The notes under the pieces are model-generated. The model saw only the letters and a program-made list of their open reading frames with translations, was not told the origin of the DNA and did no database searches. From Streptomyces sp. RerS4 (lineage in GTDB: Bacteria; Actinomycetota; Actinomycetes; Streptomycetales; Streptomycetaceae), in NCBI RefSeq assembly GCF_023515955.1, contig NZ_CP097322.1:3495501-3559500 (forward strand): DNA of 64,000 nt. Direction: 5' to 3'. Both the position numbers and the translations under genes were made by a program. Positions 32,430 to 39,806 of the stretch are shown here, piece by piece (within the stretch, counting starts at the first letter, position 1; every line of letters starts with the position of its first letter).

Positions 32430-32653
32430 CCCGCTTCACCTGTAGTTGATCAACGAGGAAGATCGGAGGGGCAAGGCGCCATCAGGATCGCCCGGGTGGA
32501 AGTTCGAGCCCGGGTACCGCAGGACATCGATAGCGAGGTGGTCTCCGGTCAAGCAACCGCGATCCCCGCATTCCCGGCAGCCACTGGGCCGGGTCGGCGG
32601 AAACATGAGGTCGGCGCGGTATCAGGGCCGACAGATGGTGTAGTAGTTCCTTC

Positions 32654-32685
32654 GGGGCCCTGGTGCCGTACGGCACCAGGGCCCC
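32654..32685. terminator. 32-bp perfect palindrome before merR
   Basis: The palindrome is GGGGCCCTGGTGCCGT joined to its exact complement ACGGCACCAGGGCCCC, ending 27 bp before ATG 32712. As RNA it would form a 14-bp or longer hairpin directly in front of the ribosome-binding site, so attenuation of merR is as plausible as termination. Confidence 0.7.
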
Positions 32686-32711
32686 TCCATGCGTTCCATG
32701 AGAGAGGTGCA

Positions 32712-33050
32712 ATGACAGCAGACGACTCGTTCGGCCGTCTTGACGACGACGACTACCCCGCCTACACGATGGGCCGCGCCGCCGAAATGCTCGGCACCAC
32801 CCAAGGCTTCCTCCGCGCGATCGGTGAAGCCCGGCTGATCACTCCGCTGCGCTCCGCCGGCGGACACCGTCGATACTCCCGCTACCAATTGCGCATCGCG
32901 GCACGCGCCCGGGAACTCGTCGACCAGGGCACCCCCATCGAGGCCGCCTGCCGCATCATCATCCTTGAGGACCAGCTCGAAGAGGCCCAGCGCATCAACG
33001 CCGAATACCGCCGCGCCGCCGAATCATCCCCGCCGTCCGCCACCCCGTAG
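32712..33050 (+). CDS. MerR-family transcriptional regulator
   Basis: The 112-aa protein has an acidic N-terminus (MTADDSFGRLDDDDYPAYTM), a MerR HTH and wing (GRAAEMLGTTQGFLRAIGEA, LITPLRSAGGHRRYSRYQLR) and a short helix (AACRIIILEDQLEEAQRINA) that may form the dimer coil. There is no C-terminal effector domain, so it is a minimal DNA-binding MerR. GAGAGGTG precedes ATG 32712. A 5'-truncated copy lies at 1682. The last 56 bp overlap, tail to tail, the FAD monooxygenase gene. Confidence 0.9.
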   Translation: MTADDSFGRLDDDDYPAYTMGRAAEMLGTTQGFLRAIGEARLITPLRSAGGHRRYSRYQLRIAARARELVDQGTPIEAACRIIILEDQLEEAQRINAEYRRAAESSPPSATP

Positions 33051-34473
33051 GCCGTGTCTCGCCCTCCCAGTAGACGTAGCCGTCGGGGCGGATCAGCGTC
33101 GCGGTGTGGCGGGCCGGGTCGGTCCAGGTGGCGGTGGTGACCCTGCCCGGGACCCTGGGGGTGGCGATCGTCGCGGCGTCGCGGCCACGGGGGGCGACGA
33201 GGACGAAGTCGCCCTCGCGGAGCAGTTCGTAGAGCCGGCCGCGGTCGAGGCCCGCGTCGGGGGCGCGGTGGCCTCCTGAGCGGTGGGCGGCGGCTCCGGC
33301 TCCGTAGCGGAGGCCTGTACCGCTGAGCATGCCCATGACCTTGTCGGACGCGGGGTCGAGGCTGTTGAGCAGGCCGGTGGCCAGGGCGCGGGCGGCCCGC
33401 TCCAGGGGGTTGTGCGCCATGGCGAGGCGGACGAGCGCGCCGCTGCTGCGCAGCACGTTCTTGCCGACGGGGTGCCGCTCGCTCTGGTAGCTGTCGAGGA
33501 GCGCCTCGGGGTCGGGGGCGTCGCCGCGCAGGACCGAGGCGAGCTTCCACGAGAGGTTGGCGGCGTCCTGGAGGCCGGTGTTCATGCCCTGGCCGCCGGC
33601 GGGTGAGTGCACGTGGGCCGCGTCGCCGGCGAGAAAGACCCGCCCGCAGCGGTAGCGGGGGGCCTGGCGCTCGTCGCTGTGGAAGCGGGAGATCCAGCGG
33701 GCGTCGTGCATGCCGTAGTCGCTGCCGAGGGCACGACGGGCGATCTCGCGGACCTCGTCGAGGTCGACGGGCTCGCTGTCGGGTACCTGGCGCTCGCGGT
33801 TCCACCCCATGACGCGGTACCAGCCGTCGCCGAAGGGGGCGATGAAGGCGAACGCGTCCCCGACGCCGTTCACGCTCAGGAGGCCCTCCGGTTCCCGGGC
33901 GAGGCGGACGTCGGCGAGGACGATGGAGCGGATGACGGAGACGCCGGGAAAGGGCATTCCCAGCTCGGTGCGGACGGCGCTGCGTACGCCGTCGCAGCCG
34001 ACGAGGTAGCCGGCGGTGAGGGTGAGGGGCCGCCCGTCGGGATCGGTGAGCTCGGCGGTGACCGTATCGGCGTCCTGGCGGAGGCCGCGCAATGGGGTGG
34101 CGTGCCGGAAGTCCACGCCGGCGGCCAGGGCGCGGCGCTCCAGGAGGCGTTCGACCTCGTACTGGGGGGTGATGAGGAGGTACGGGTAGCGCGAGGCGAG
34201 CCGGCCGAGGTCGAGGGACAGGCGGCGGAACAACCGCAGGCCGGTGACCGGGGTGCCGGTCCGCACCAGTGCGTCGGCGAGGCCGCGGGCGTCGAGCAGT
34301 TCGAGGGTGCGGGCGTGGACGCCGAAGGCGCGGGTCATGTTGCTGATGCCGTGCGGGCGGCGCTCGACGAGGGTGACCCGCAGGCCGGCGGCGGCGAGAT
34401 CGCCGGCGAGCAGGAGGCCGGTGGGGCCCGAGCCCACGACCAGGACGTCCGTGTCGGTCTTCGTGTCCTGCAC
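32995..34473 (-). CDS. FAD-dependent aromatic monooxygenase (PHBH/PgaE-like)
   Basis: The 492-aa protein has GSGPTGLLLAGDLAAAGLRV (FAD GxGxxG, residues 14-33), a DG motif (LVGCDGVRSAVRTELG, near 158) and the second FAD motif GRVFLAGDAAHVHSPAGGQG (near 283). It belongs to group A flavin hydroxylases of phenols or polyketides. The thioredoxin-like C-terminal domain appears cut short: after RPDGYVYWEGE the last roughly 20 residues lie in the 3' end of the merR gene. GTG 34473 follows GGGGAGG. It is divergent from a TetR gene that probably controls it. Confidence 0.88.
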   Translation of the reverse strand: MQDTKTDTDVLVVGSGPTGLLLAGDLAAAGLRVTLVERRPHGISNMTRAFGVHARTLELLDARGLADALVRTGTPVTGLRLFRRLSLDLGRLASRYPYLLITPQYEVERLLERRALAAGVDFRHATPLRGLRQDADTVTAELTDPDGRPLTLTAGYLVGCDGVRSAVRTELGMPFPGVSVIRSIVLADVRLAREPEGLLSVNGVGDAFAFIAPFGDGWYRVMGWNRERQVPDSEPVDLDEVREIARRALGSDYGMHDARWISRFHSDERQAPRYRCGRVFLAGDAAHVHSPAGGQGMNTGLQDAANLSWKLASVLRGDAPDPEALLDSYQSERHPVGKNVLRSSGALVRLAMAHNPLERAARALATGLLNSLDPASDKVMGMLSGTGLRYGAGAAAHRSGGHRAPDAGLDRGRLYELLREGDFVLVAPRGRDAATIATPRVPGRVTTATWTDPARHTATLIRPDGYVYWEGETRPTGWRTAGMIRRRGGIRR

Positions 34474-34529
34474 GACTGCCTCCCCGGTGGCCGACCGAAG
34501 TCGGTCCGATGGTGTGCCAACCAGCGTTG

Positions 34530-34601
34530 GTCAACGCTTGTTGGCCATGGTGACCCCGCTCGATTGCTCTGTCAACGCCTGTTGGCCTACAGTTGTTGAC
34601 A
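34530..34601. promoter_or_regulatory. TetR operator region between FAD monooxygenase and TetR genes
   Basis: A 17-bp direct repeat GTCAACGCYTGTTGGCC occurs at 34530-34546 and 34571-34587. The second forms an inverted repeat TGTCAAC...GTTGACA with the bases up to ATG 34601. TTGCTC (34564-34569) and TACAGT (34588-34593) could be the -35 and -10 of the tetR promoter, within the repeats. Confidence 0.65.
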
Positions 34602-35179
34602 TGATGACCGCCGCGCCCGCGCCCACCCCCCGCCGCTCCGACGCCACGCGCGCCGCGATCCTGGAGGCCGCCCGCGAGCGTTTCGCCGCCGACGGCTACG
34701 ACCGCGCCACCATCCGTGCCATCGCCCGCGACGCCCGGATCGACCCGTCGATGGTCATGCGCTACTTCGGCAACAAGGAGGGGCTGTTCGCCGCCGCCTC
34801 CACCTTCGACCTGCGGCTGCCCGAGCTGGACGCGCTGCCCGAGCAGGGCATCGGTGCGGCCCTCGTGCGCCACTTCCTCGACCGCTGGGAGCAGGACGAC
34901 GTGCTCACCGCGCTGCTGCGCGTCGGCGTCACCAACGCGGCGGGCGCCGAGCGCATGCAGGCGATCTTCAAGGAGCAGCTCGGCCCGATCGTGGCCCGCG
35001 TCTGCCCCGATCCGGCCGAGGCCCCGACCCGCGCCGCGCTCGTCGCCTCGCAGATCCTGGGCATGGCGCTCACCCGTTTCGTACTGCGGCTGCCGCCCGC
35101 CGTGGCGATGTCCCGCGAGGAGGTCGCAGCCTGGCTCGGGCCTACGGTGCAGCGGTACCTGACGGCGCCGCGGGCGTAG
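34601..35179 (+). CDS. TetR-family repressor
   Basis: The 192-aa protein has a canonical HTH (ATRAAILEAARERFAADGYD, ATIRAIARDARIDPSMVMRY, residues 13-58) followed by an all-helical ligand domain of the TetR_C type (LPEQGIGAALVRHFLDRWEQ). It is divergent from the FAD monooxygenase gene with shared operator-like repeats, so it probably senses that enzyme's substrate. ATG 34601 or 34604 is used; both lie at the end of the operator, and there is no strong ribosome-binding site. Confidence 0.9.
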   Translation: MMTAAPAPTPRRSDATRAAILEAARERFAADGYDRATIRAIARDARIDPSMVMRYFGNKEGLFAAASTFDLRLPELDALPEQGIGAALVRHFLDRWEQDDVLTALLRVGVTNAAGAERMQAIFKEQLGPIVARVCPDPAEAPTRAALVASQILGMALTRFVLRLPPAVAMSREEVAAWLGPTVQRYLTAPRA

Positions 35180-35224
35180 GGGGCGTCTGGCGCGGCCGGG
35201 CGCGGGTAGGCGTACGGGTGGGAA

Positions 35225-35437
35225 ATGGCCCGAGGAGGTGGGTTCCGTGGTGGACGAGCCCGGCCTCTCCCGTCAGGAGCAGCTGGCCCTGACGAGGATG
35301 TGGCGCTGTTCAGCCGGGCGGTGTCCACGTCGTCGCCGGCGCTGATCCGGGCCTTCGCCGTGGTGTGGGTGGCCAGGGTGGCGGGGCTGTTCTTCCTCCT
35401 GCGTCGCGCGTACCGGTGGCACCGCTCGCGGTCCTAG
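35225..35437 (+). CDS. Doubtful small ORF with one membrane helix
   Basis: The 70-codon frame ends RAFAVVWVARVAGLFFLLRR and a basic tail. In another frame GTG 35248 gives DEPGLSRQEQLALTRM, which resembles the start of DUF3040 proteins but soon hits a stop. The two together suggest a frameshifted remnant of a small DUF3040-like membrane gene. Support is weak. Confidence 0.25.
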   Translation: MARGGGFRGGRARPLPSGAAGPDEDVALFSRAVSTSSPALIRAFAVVWVARVAGLFFLLRRAYRWHRSRS

Positions 35438-35599
35438 CCGCGCATGCCGGTCGCCGTTGCGCAAGCGGTCGGGGCCGGAGTGGTGAACGGGGGGCGCCCC
35501 CGGGGTGAAGGTGGGCCGGTGGGCCGTTTTCCGGATCACCGGGGGGAAGGTCTTGCGGCGAGTACGCCGAACCACCCCGGCCCGCCGGAAGGGTGCGCT

Positions 35600-36256
35600 A
35601 TGTCGTCCGACTCTCGGCGGGTGGTCACCCGTCGCCTGCTGCTGAGCGGCGCCATGGCCGCCGGCGCCCTGACGTTGTTTCCCGGGCCGGCGCGCGCGGC
35701 GCCGGGCGCGTGGATCGCGGACTGCGCCATGTGGGGGGCACGGCGGGAGTCCGCGCCGCCGGCCGTGCTGGCCACCCGGCCGCGCAGCATCGTCATCCAC
35801 CACACGGCGACCGCCAACGTCGCGGACGTCACCCGTGAGCGGGCCTTCACCCTGGCCCGCTCGATCCAGCGGCACCACATGGTGGAGCGGGGCTGGTCCG
35901 ACACCGGACAGCACTTCACGGTCAGTCGGGGCGGGTTCGTCGTGGAGGGCCGGCACGGCAGTCTGGCGGCGCTGCGGTCCGGCACGTCGATGGTGCGCGG
36001 AGCCCATTGCACCGGCCACAACGACACCTCGCTCGGCATCGAGACCGAGGGCACCTACACCGGCGCCGCCCCGCCGGCCGCGCAGTACCGGGCGTTGGTG
36101 GAGCTGTGCGCGCGGATCTGCCACGGGTACGGGCTGCCGCCGTCGGCGGTGCACGGCCACCGCGACTTCAACGCCACGCAGTGCCCCGGCGACGCCCTGC
36201 ACGCCCTGTTGCCCCGGCTGCGGGAGGACGTCGCCGCCGCGCTCAGCCGTCGGTAG
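35600..36256 (+). CDS. Tat-exported peptidoglycan recognition protein / N-acetylmuramoyl-L-alanine amidase
   Basis: The 218-aa protein has a twin-arginine signal (RRVVTRRLLLSGAMAAGALT, residues 6-25, cleavage near ARAAPG) followed by a type-2 amidase/PGRP domain. Zinc ligands are visible: H in IVIHHTAT, H in VHGHRDFNATQCPGD and C in the same motif; HFTVSRGG and GIETEGTY match the substrate groove. It probably cleaves the lactam bond between MurNAc and L-Ala outside the cell. No cell-wall binding repeat is present. It stands alone, 43 bp before the kinase gene. Confidence 0.9.
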   Translation: MSSDSRRVVTRRLLLSGAMAAGALTLFPGPARAAPGAWIADCAMWGARRESAPPAVLATRPRSIVIHHTATANVADVTRERAFTLARSIQRHHMVERGWSDTGQHFTVSRGGFVVEGRHGSLAALRSGTSMVRGAHCTGHNDTSLGIETEGTYTGAAPPAAQYRALVELCARICHGYGLPPSAVHGHRDFNATQCPGDALHALLPRLREDVAAALSRR

Positions 36257-36298
36257 AGCTCTGTCTTTGGGCAGAGGCGCGGATCAGCCTCGTGGTTC

Positions 36299-38092
36299 AT
36301 GCCCGCCGGTCGGGCGGCGTCGATACTGGTCAGCGTGCCGGTCATCAGACGTTTGCGTCGTTTCGCCCCCGGCCGCGCGGCCGGGGAGACGGTCGGCGTG
36401 GCCCTCGCCGGACTCGGCGTGTACGCGGCGATCGGATGGATCGGCGCTCTGACGCACCCGTGGGCGCAGCTCGCCCTCCTCGCCGCCGGCGTCGGGCTCT
36501 TCCCGCTGCGGCGCCGCCTGCCCGCCGCGGTGCCGGCGGCCCTCGCCGCGCTGACCGGGGTGGCGCCCGCGCTGGGGCCCGTCACGGCGGCGACCGCCTA
36601 CGCGGTGGCCCGCCGGTCGGTCGGGGCCCGGCTGCCGGCAGGCGCGGGCGCCGCGCTCGTGGCGGCGGCGACGGTGGCCGGGCCGTGGTTCGGGCCCGGA
36701 TCGGTGGCGTACGGGCTGGCCCTCGGCCTGGTCCTCGCGCCGACCGCCGTGATCGTCCCAGGCCTGGTCGGTACGGCGCAGGGGCAGCAGGCGCGCCTCG
36801 TACGGGCGCTGCGCGAGCGCGGTGACGCGGCGGAGCGGGCGCGTCGGCTGGCCGAGAGCGAGTCCCGCATGCACGAGCGGTCCCGGATCGCCGCCGAGAT
36901 GCACGACCTGGTGGGCCACCGGCTGAGCCTGGTCTCGCTGCACGCGGGCGGGCTGGAGCTGGCCTTGGAGAAGGCCGCTCCCGAGCTGCGCGAGGAGGCC
37001 GTCCTCGTACGCCGCACCGCGCGCGACGCCATGCGCGAGCTGCGCCAGGCCCTCGGGGTGCTCGGCCCGCTCGGCCGGGACACCGGGCCGGACACGCTCA
37101 CCGACGCGACGGGCACCCGCGCCGACGTCGAGGCGCTGATCGCGCACTCCCGCGACGGGGGCGTCGCCGTACGGCTCGACTGGTCGGGGTCGGACCTCGA
37201 CGCCCGCCCCGCGCCGGTGCGCCGGGCGGTGCACCGCGTCGTGCGGGAGGCGCTGACCAACGTGCACCGGTACGCCGCCGACGCGCACGTCACCGTGGCC
37301 GTGGTGCACGACGCCGAGGCGGTACGGGTCACCGTGCGCAACGGCGCCCCGCTTAGGTCGTGTCTTGTGGATCATGCCGGATCAGGGAGTGCCGGGCGTC
37401 GCGAGCCCGGCATGATCCACAAGGCACGGCCTAAGCCCCGCCCCACCGCCGGGGAGGTCCTCGCCGCCGGGGAGGCGATCGGCACCGGGCGCGGGCTGGC
37501 GGGGCTGCGGGAACGGGTGGAGCTGCTCGGCGGGACCCTGGAGGCCGCCGCGCTGCCGTCCGGCGGCTTCCGGGTGGAGGCCGTCGTACCGGCGGAGCCG
37601 GCCGGGGACGGCGTACGGGACCGGGACGGCGTACCGGACGGGCGGCCCGAAGCGGCCCCGGACCTGCTCCCCGGCCGCCCCCTCGGCCCCGCCCCGCCCG
37701 CGCGCCGCACCGCCGAGGCGTTGACGCTCGGCTGCGGGCTGCTGACGCTGTGCGTGCTCATGGTCCTCGGCGTCGCCTTCGTGTACGCCGCCCAGCCCTC
37801 CGGCGTCCGCACCGGGCCGGCGCCGCTGCCCCGGATCGGCATGACGTACCAGGACGTGGCGGCGACGGGCGTACTGGACAACAAGGCCGTCCGGGCCGCG
37901 GCCACCGGGCACGAGCCGCCGCGCCCCGCCGGTACGGCCGGCTGCGTGTACCCGTTCAACGGCGCCACCGAGCCCGGCCCCGACGGCCTGATCGTCGCCC
38001 GCTACTGCTTCGACGCCGCGCAGCGGCTGATCGCCATCGACCGTTTCACCGTCCCGTCGGTCCGGGACGGCACGCCCTGGGAGACCCCGTGA
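36299..38092 (+). CDS. DesK/NarX-type sensor histidine kinase carrying a MITE insertion
   Basis: The 597-aa kinase has an N-terminal set of about five helices (residues 28-165), a HisKA_3 domain with the phospho-acceptor H202 (RIAAEMHDLVGHRLSLVSLH), and a HATPase with N box HRVVREALTNVHRYA and G box GTGRGLAGLRERVELLGG. Between the boxes 26 residues (RSCLVDHAGSGSAGRREPGM plus IHKARP) are encoded by a 76-bp inverted-repeat element plus its TA duplication. After the kinase core an extra membrane helix (near 485-507) leads to an extracytoplasmic tail, unusual for this family. It overlaps the response regulator by 4 bp. Confidence 0.88.
   Translation: MPAGRAASILVSVPVIRRLRRFAPGRAAGETVGVALAGLGVYAAIGWIGALTHPWAQLALLAAGVGLFPLRRRLPAAVPAALAALTGVAPALGPVTAATAYAVARRSVGARLPAGAGAALVAAATVAGPWFGPGSVAYGLALGLVLAPTAVIVPGLVGTAQGQQARLVRALRERGDAAERARRLAESESRMHERSRIAAEMHDLVGHRLSLVSLHAGGLELALEKAAPELREEAVLVRRTARDAMRELRQALGVLGPLGRDTGPDTLTDATGTRADVEALIAHSRDGGVAVRLDWSGSDLDARPAPVRRAVHRVVREALTNVHRYAADAHVTVAVVHDAEAVRVTVRNGAPLRSCLVDHAGSGSAGRREPGMIHKARPKPRPTAGEVLAAGEAIGTGRGLAGLRERVELLGGTLEAAALPSGGFRVEAVVPAEPAGDGVRDRDGVPDGRPEAAPDLLPGRPLGPAPPARRTAEALTLGCGLLTLCVLMVLGVAFVYAAQPSGVRTGPAPLPRIGMTYQDVAATGVLDNKAVRAAATGHEPPRPAGTAGCVYPFNGATEPGPDGLIVARYCFDAAQRLIAIDRFTVPSVRDGTPWETP
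37354..37433. mobile_element. 76-bp MITE (core 37356-37431) inserted in frame at a TA
   Basis: The ends are inverted repeats of 25 bp with two mismatches: GGTCGTGTCTTGTGGATCAT... at 37356-37380 against the complement of 37407-37431. They flank a 26-bp centre. TA occurs on both sides (37354-37355 and 37432-37433), as expected for TA target duplication by IS630 or IS5/IS427-group transposases. Removing 78 bp restores CTTAAG and an uninterrupted kinase frame (NGAPLKPRP). No transposase is encoded. Confidence 0.85.
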
Positions 38093-38802
38093 CCGAGCCC
38101 ACCCGGCCCACCGAGCCGACCGTGCCCACCCGGCCGAGCCGCCCGATCAGCGTCCTGCTCGCCGACGACGAGGCGATGATCCGGGCCGGTGTCCGCCTGA
38201 TCCTGCGGCACGCCGGTGACATCGACGTCGTCGCCGAGGCCGTCGACGGCCGCCAGGCGGTCGAGCTGGCCGCCGTCCACCACCCCGACGTGGCCCTCGT
38301 CGACATCCGCATGCCCGTCCGCGACGGCCTGGCCACGATCGCACCGCTGCTCGCCCTCGACCCGGCGCCGCGCGTGGTGATGCTGACGACCTTCGGCGAC
38401 GACGACAACGTCCTGCGGGCGCTCCGGGAAGGGGCCACCGGGTTCCTCCTCAAGGACGAGGGCCCGCAGGAGCTGATCAGCGCGGTACGGGCGGCCGCCG
38501 CCGGGGACGCCGTGCTCTCCCCCGGCGTCACCGGGTCGGTGATCAGCCGGATGCTGAGCGGCGCCGGGCCCGAGGCCCGCGACGCCGCACGCGGGGACGA
38601 ACGGATCGCCCGGCTCACGGCGCGGGAGCGGGAGGTCCTCGCGATGCTCGGCGAGGGCCTGTCGAACCAGGACATCGGCGGCCGGCTCGGCATCGGGATC
38701 GGCACGGTCAAGACGCACGTGGGCGCGATCCTGGAGAAGACGGGCTCGGCGAGCCGGGTCCAGGCGGCGCTCCTCGCCCACCGGACGGGCCTGGCGTCCT
38801 GA
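38089..38802 (+). CDS. NarL/LuxR-type response regulator
   Basis: The 237-aa protein has a receiver domain (ISVLLADDEAMIRAGVRLIL; phospho-Asp in DVALVDIRMPVRDG near residue 69; MLTTFGDDD; K in FLLKDEGP). A LuxR-type HTH follows (LTAREREVLAMLGEGLSNQD, GTVKTHVGAILEKTGSAS). The GTG start overlaps the kinase stop, so it is the cognate regulator. The ABC transporter genes 160 bp downstream are its likely targets, by analogy with other actinobacterial kinase-regulator-ABC loci. Confidence 0.93.
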   Translation: MTEPTRPTEPTVPTRPSRPISVLLADDEAMIRAGVRLILRHAGDIDVVAEAVDGRQAVELAAVHHPDVALVDIRMPVRDGLATIAPLLALDPAPRVVMLTTFGDDDNVLRALREGATGFLLKDEGPQELISAVRAAAAGDAVLSPGVTGSVISRMLSGAGPEARDAARGDERIARLTAREREVLAMLGEGLSNQDIGGRLGIGIGTVKTHVGAILEKTGSASRVQAALLAHRTGLAS

Positions 38803-38965
38803 CGCGGTAAGCCCCTGCAGCAGCTCTGCCGAAAGTCGGGGGACGGGCCGCCGGATCACCCTTTCGACAGAGCCCGACTCCCACCCACAGGGCGATGTTT
38901 CCGCAGGTGATGGGCGATGACGATGGGAGCGACCCCCCGTCCGCCCCGCCCCGTGGAGCAGAACC

Positions 38966-39772
38966 GTGTCGCACCTCCCCCCGCCGTCCTACGGCGCCAC
39001 CGCCTCCCCCCGCCCCACCGCCGAACCGGCCGCAGTCGCCACGGGCCTGACGAAGGTCTACGGGAAGGGCGAGACCCGCGTCACCGCCCTGGACGGGGTG
39101 AACGTCGAGTTCGCCCAGGGCCGGTTCACCGCCGTCATGGGCCCCTCGGGGTCCGGCAAGTCGACGCTGATGCACTGCCTGGCCGGGCTCGACACGGTGA
39201 CCTCCGGTTCGGCGCGCATCGGCGACACCGAACTGTCCGCGCTGAACGAGCGCCAACTCACCGCCCTGCGGCGGGACAAGGTCGGCTTCGTCTTCCAGGG
39301 CTTCAACCTGCTGCCCACCCTCACCGCCCTGGAGAACATCACCCTGCCGCTGCGGATCGCCGGCCGACGGCCCGACGCGCGGTGGCTGGAGGCCGTCGTC
39401 GCCACCGTCGGGCTGGCCGACCGGCTGGGCCACCGTCCCGCCGAGCTGTCCGGCGGGCAGCAGCAGCGGATCGCGGTGGCTCGGGCGCTGGTGTCGCGGC
39501 CCGAGATCGTCTTCGCCGACGAGCCGACCGGCAACCTCGACTCCCGCTCCGGGGCCGAGATCCTCGGCTTCCTGCGGGACTCCGTACGGGAGTTGGGGCA
39601 GACGGTGGTGATGGTCACCCACGATCCGGTGGCCGCCGCGCACGCGGACCGGGTGGTGTTCCTGGCCGACGGCCGGCTCGTGGACGAGCTGCGCGAGCCG
39701 AGCGCGGGCGCCGTCCTCGACCGGATGCTCCGCTTCGAGGCCGAAGGCTCCCGCGCCACCGGCACCCGCTGA
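38966..39772 (+). CDS. ABC transporter ATP-binding protein (MacB/LolD type)
   Basis: The 268-aa ATPase has Walker A GPSGSGKST (about residues 59-67), Q loop FQGFNLLPTL, signature LSGGQQQRIAVARAL, Walker B VFADEPTGNLDS and H loop VTHDPV. It is the typical partner of FtsX/MacB-fold permeases for export of peptides, lipids or lipoproteins. GTG 38966 starts the gene after a proline-rich N-terminal extension. The permease gene follows 34 bp downstream. Confidence 0.93.
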   Translation: MSHLPPPSYGATASPRPTAEPAAVATGLTKVYGKGETRVTALDGVNVEFAQGRFTAVMGPSGSGKSTLMHCLAGLDTVTSGSARIGDTELSALNERQLTALRRDKVGFVFQGFNLLPTLTALENITLPLRIAGRRPDARWLEAVVATVGLADRLGHRPAELSGGQQQRIAVARALVSRPEIVFADEPTGNLDSRSGAEILGFLRDSVRELGQTVVMVTHDPVAAAHADRVVFLADGRLVDELREPSAGAVLDRMLRFEAEGSRATGTR

Positions 39773-39806
39773 CACGCCCACGGTCCCCTCTTCCCGAAAG
39801 CCCCCC

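Larger units (their letters stand above)
32012..32711. other. 700-bp noncoding, repeat- and hairpin-rich region upstream of merR
   Basis: After the terminator at 32032-32061 the region has AT-richer leader-like sequence. It contains hairpins TCTCTC/GAGAGA around 32168-32186 and GCTCGGCAG/CTGCCGGGC around 32193-32217, five 16-bp tandem repeats (32345-32429), and a 32-bp palindrome (32654-32685) just before the merR gene. No coding frame is supported. A long structured 5' UTR or an embedded small RNA is likely. Confidence 0.6.

Noticed and set aside
35225..35437. Confident small membrane protein
   Set aside because: The frame lacks a strong start, and a competing frame shows a DUF3040-like beginning, so it was kept only as a doubtful ORF.
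37346..37441. 7-bp target duplication GCCCCGC around the MITE
   Set aside because: Using it would make the insertion 89 bp and break the kinase frame; TA duplication gives a 78-bp in-frame insertion and restores a sensible pre-insertion sequence.
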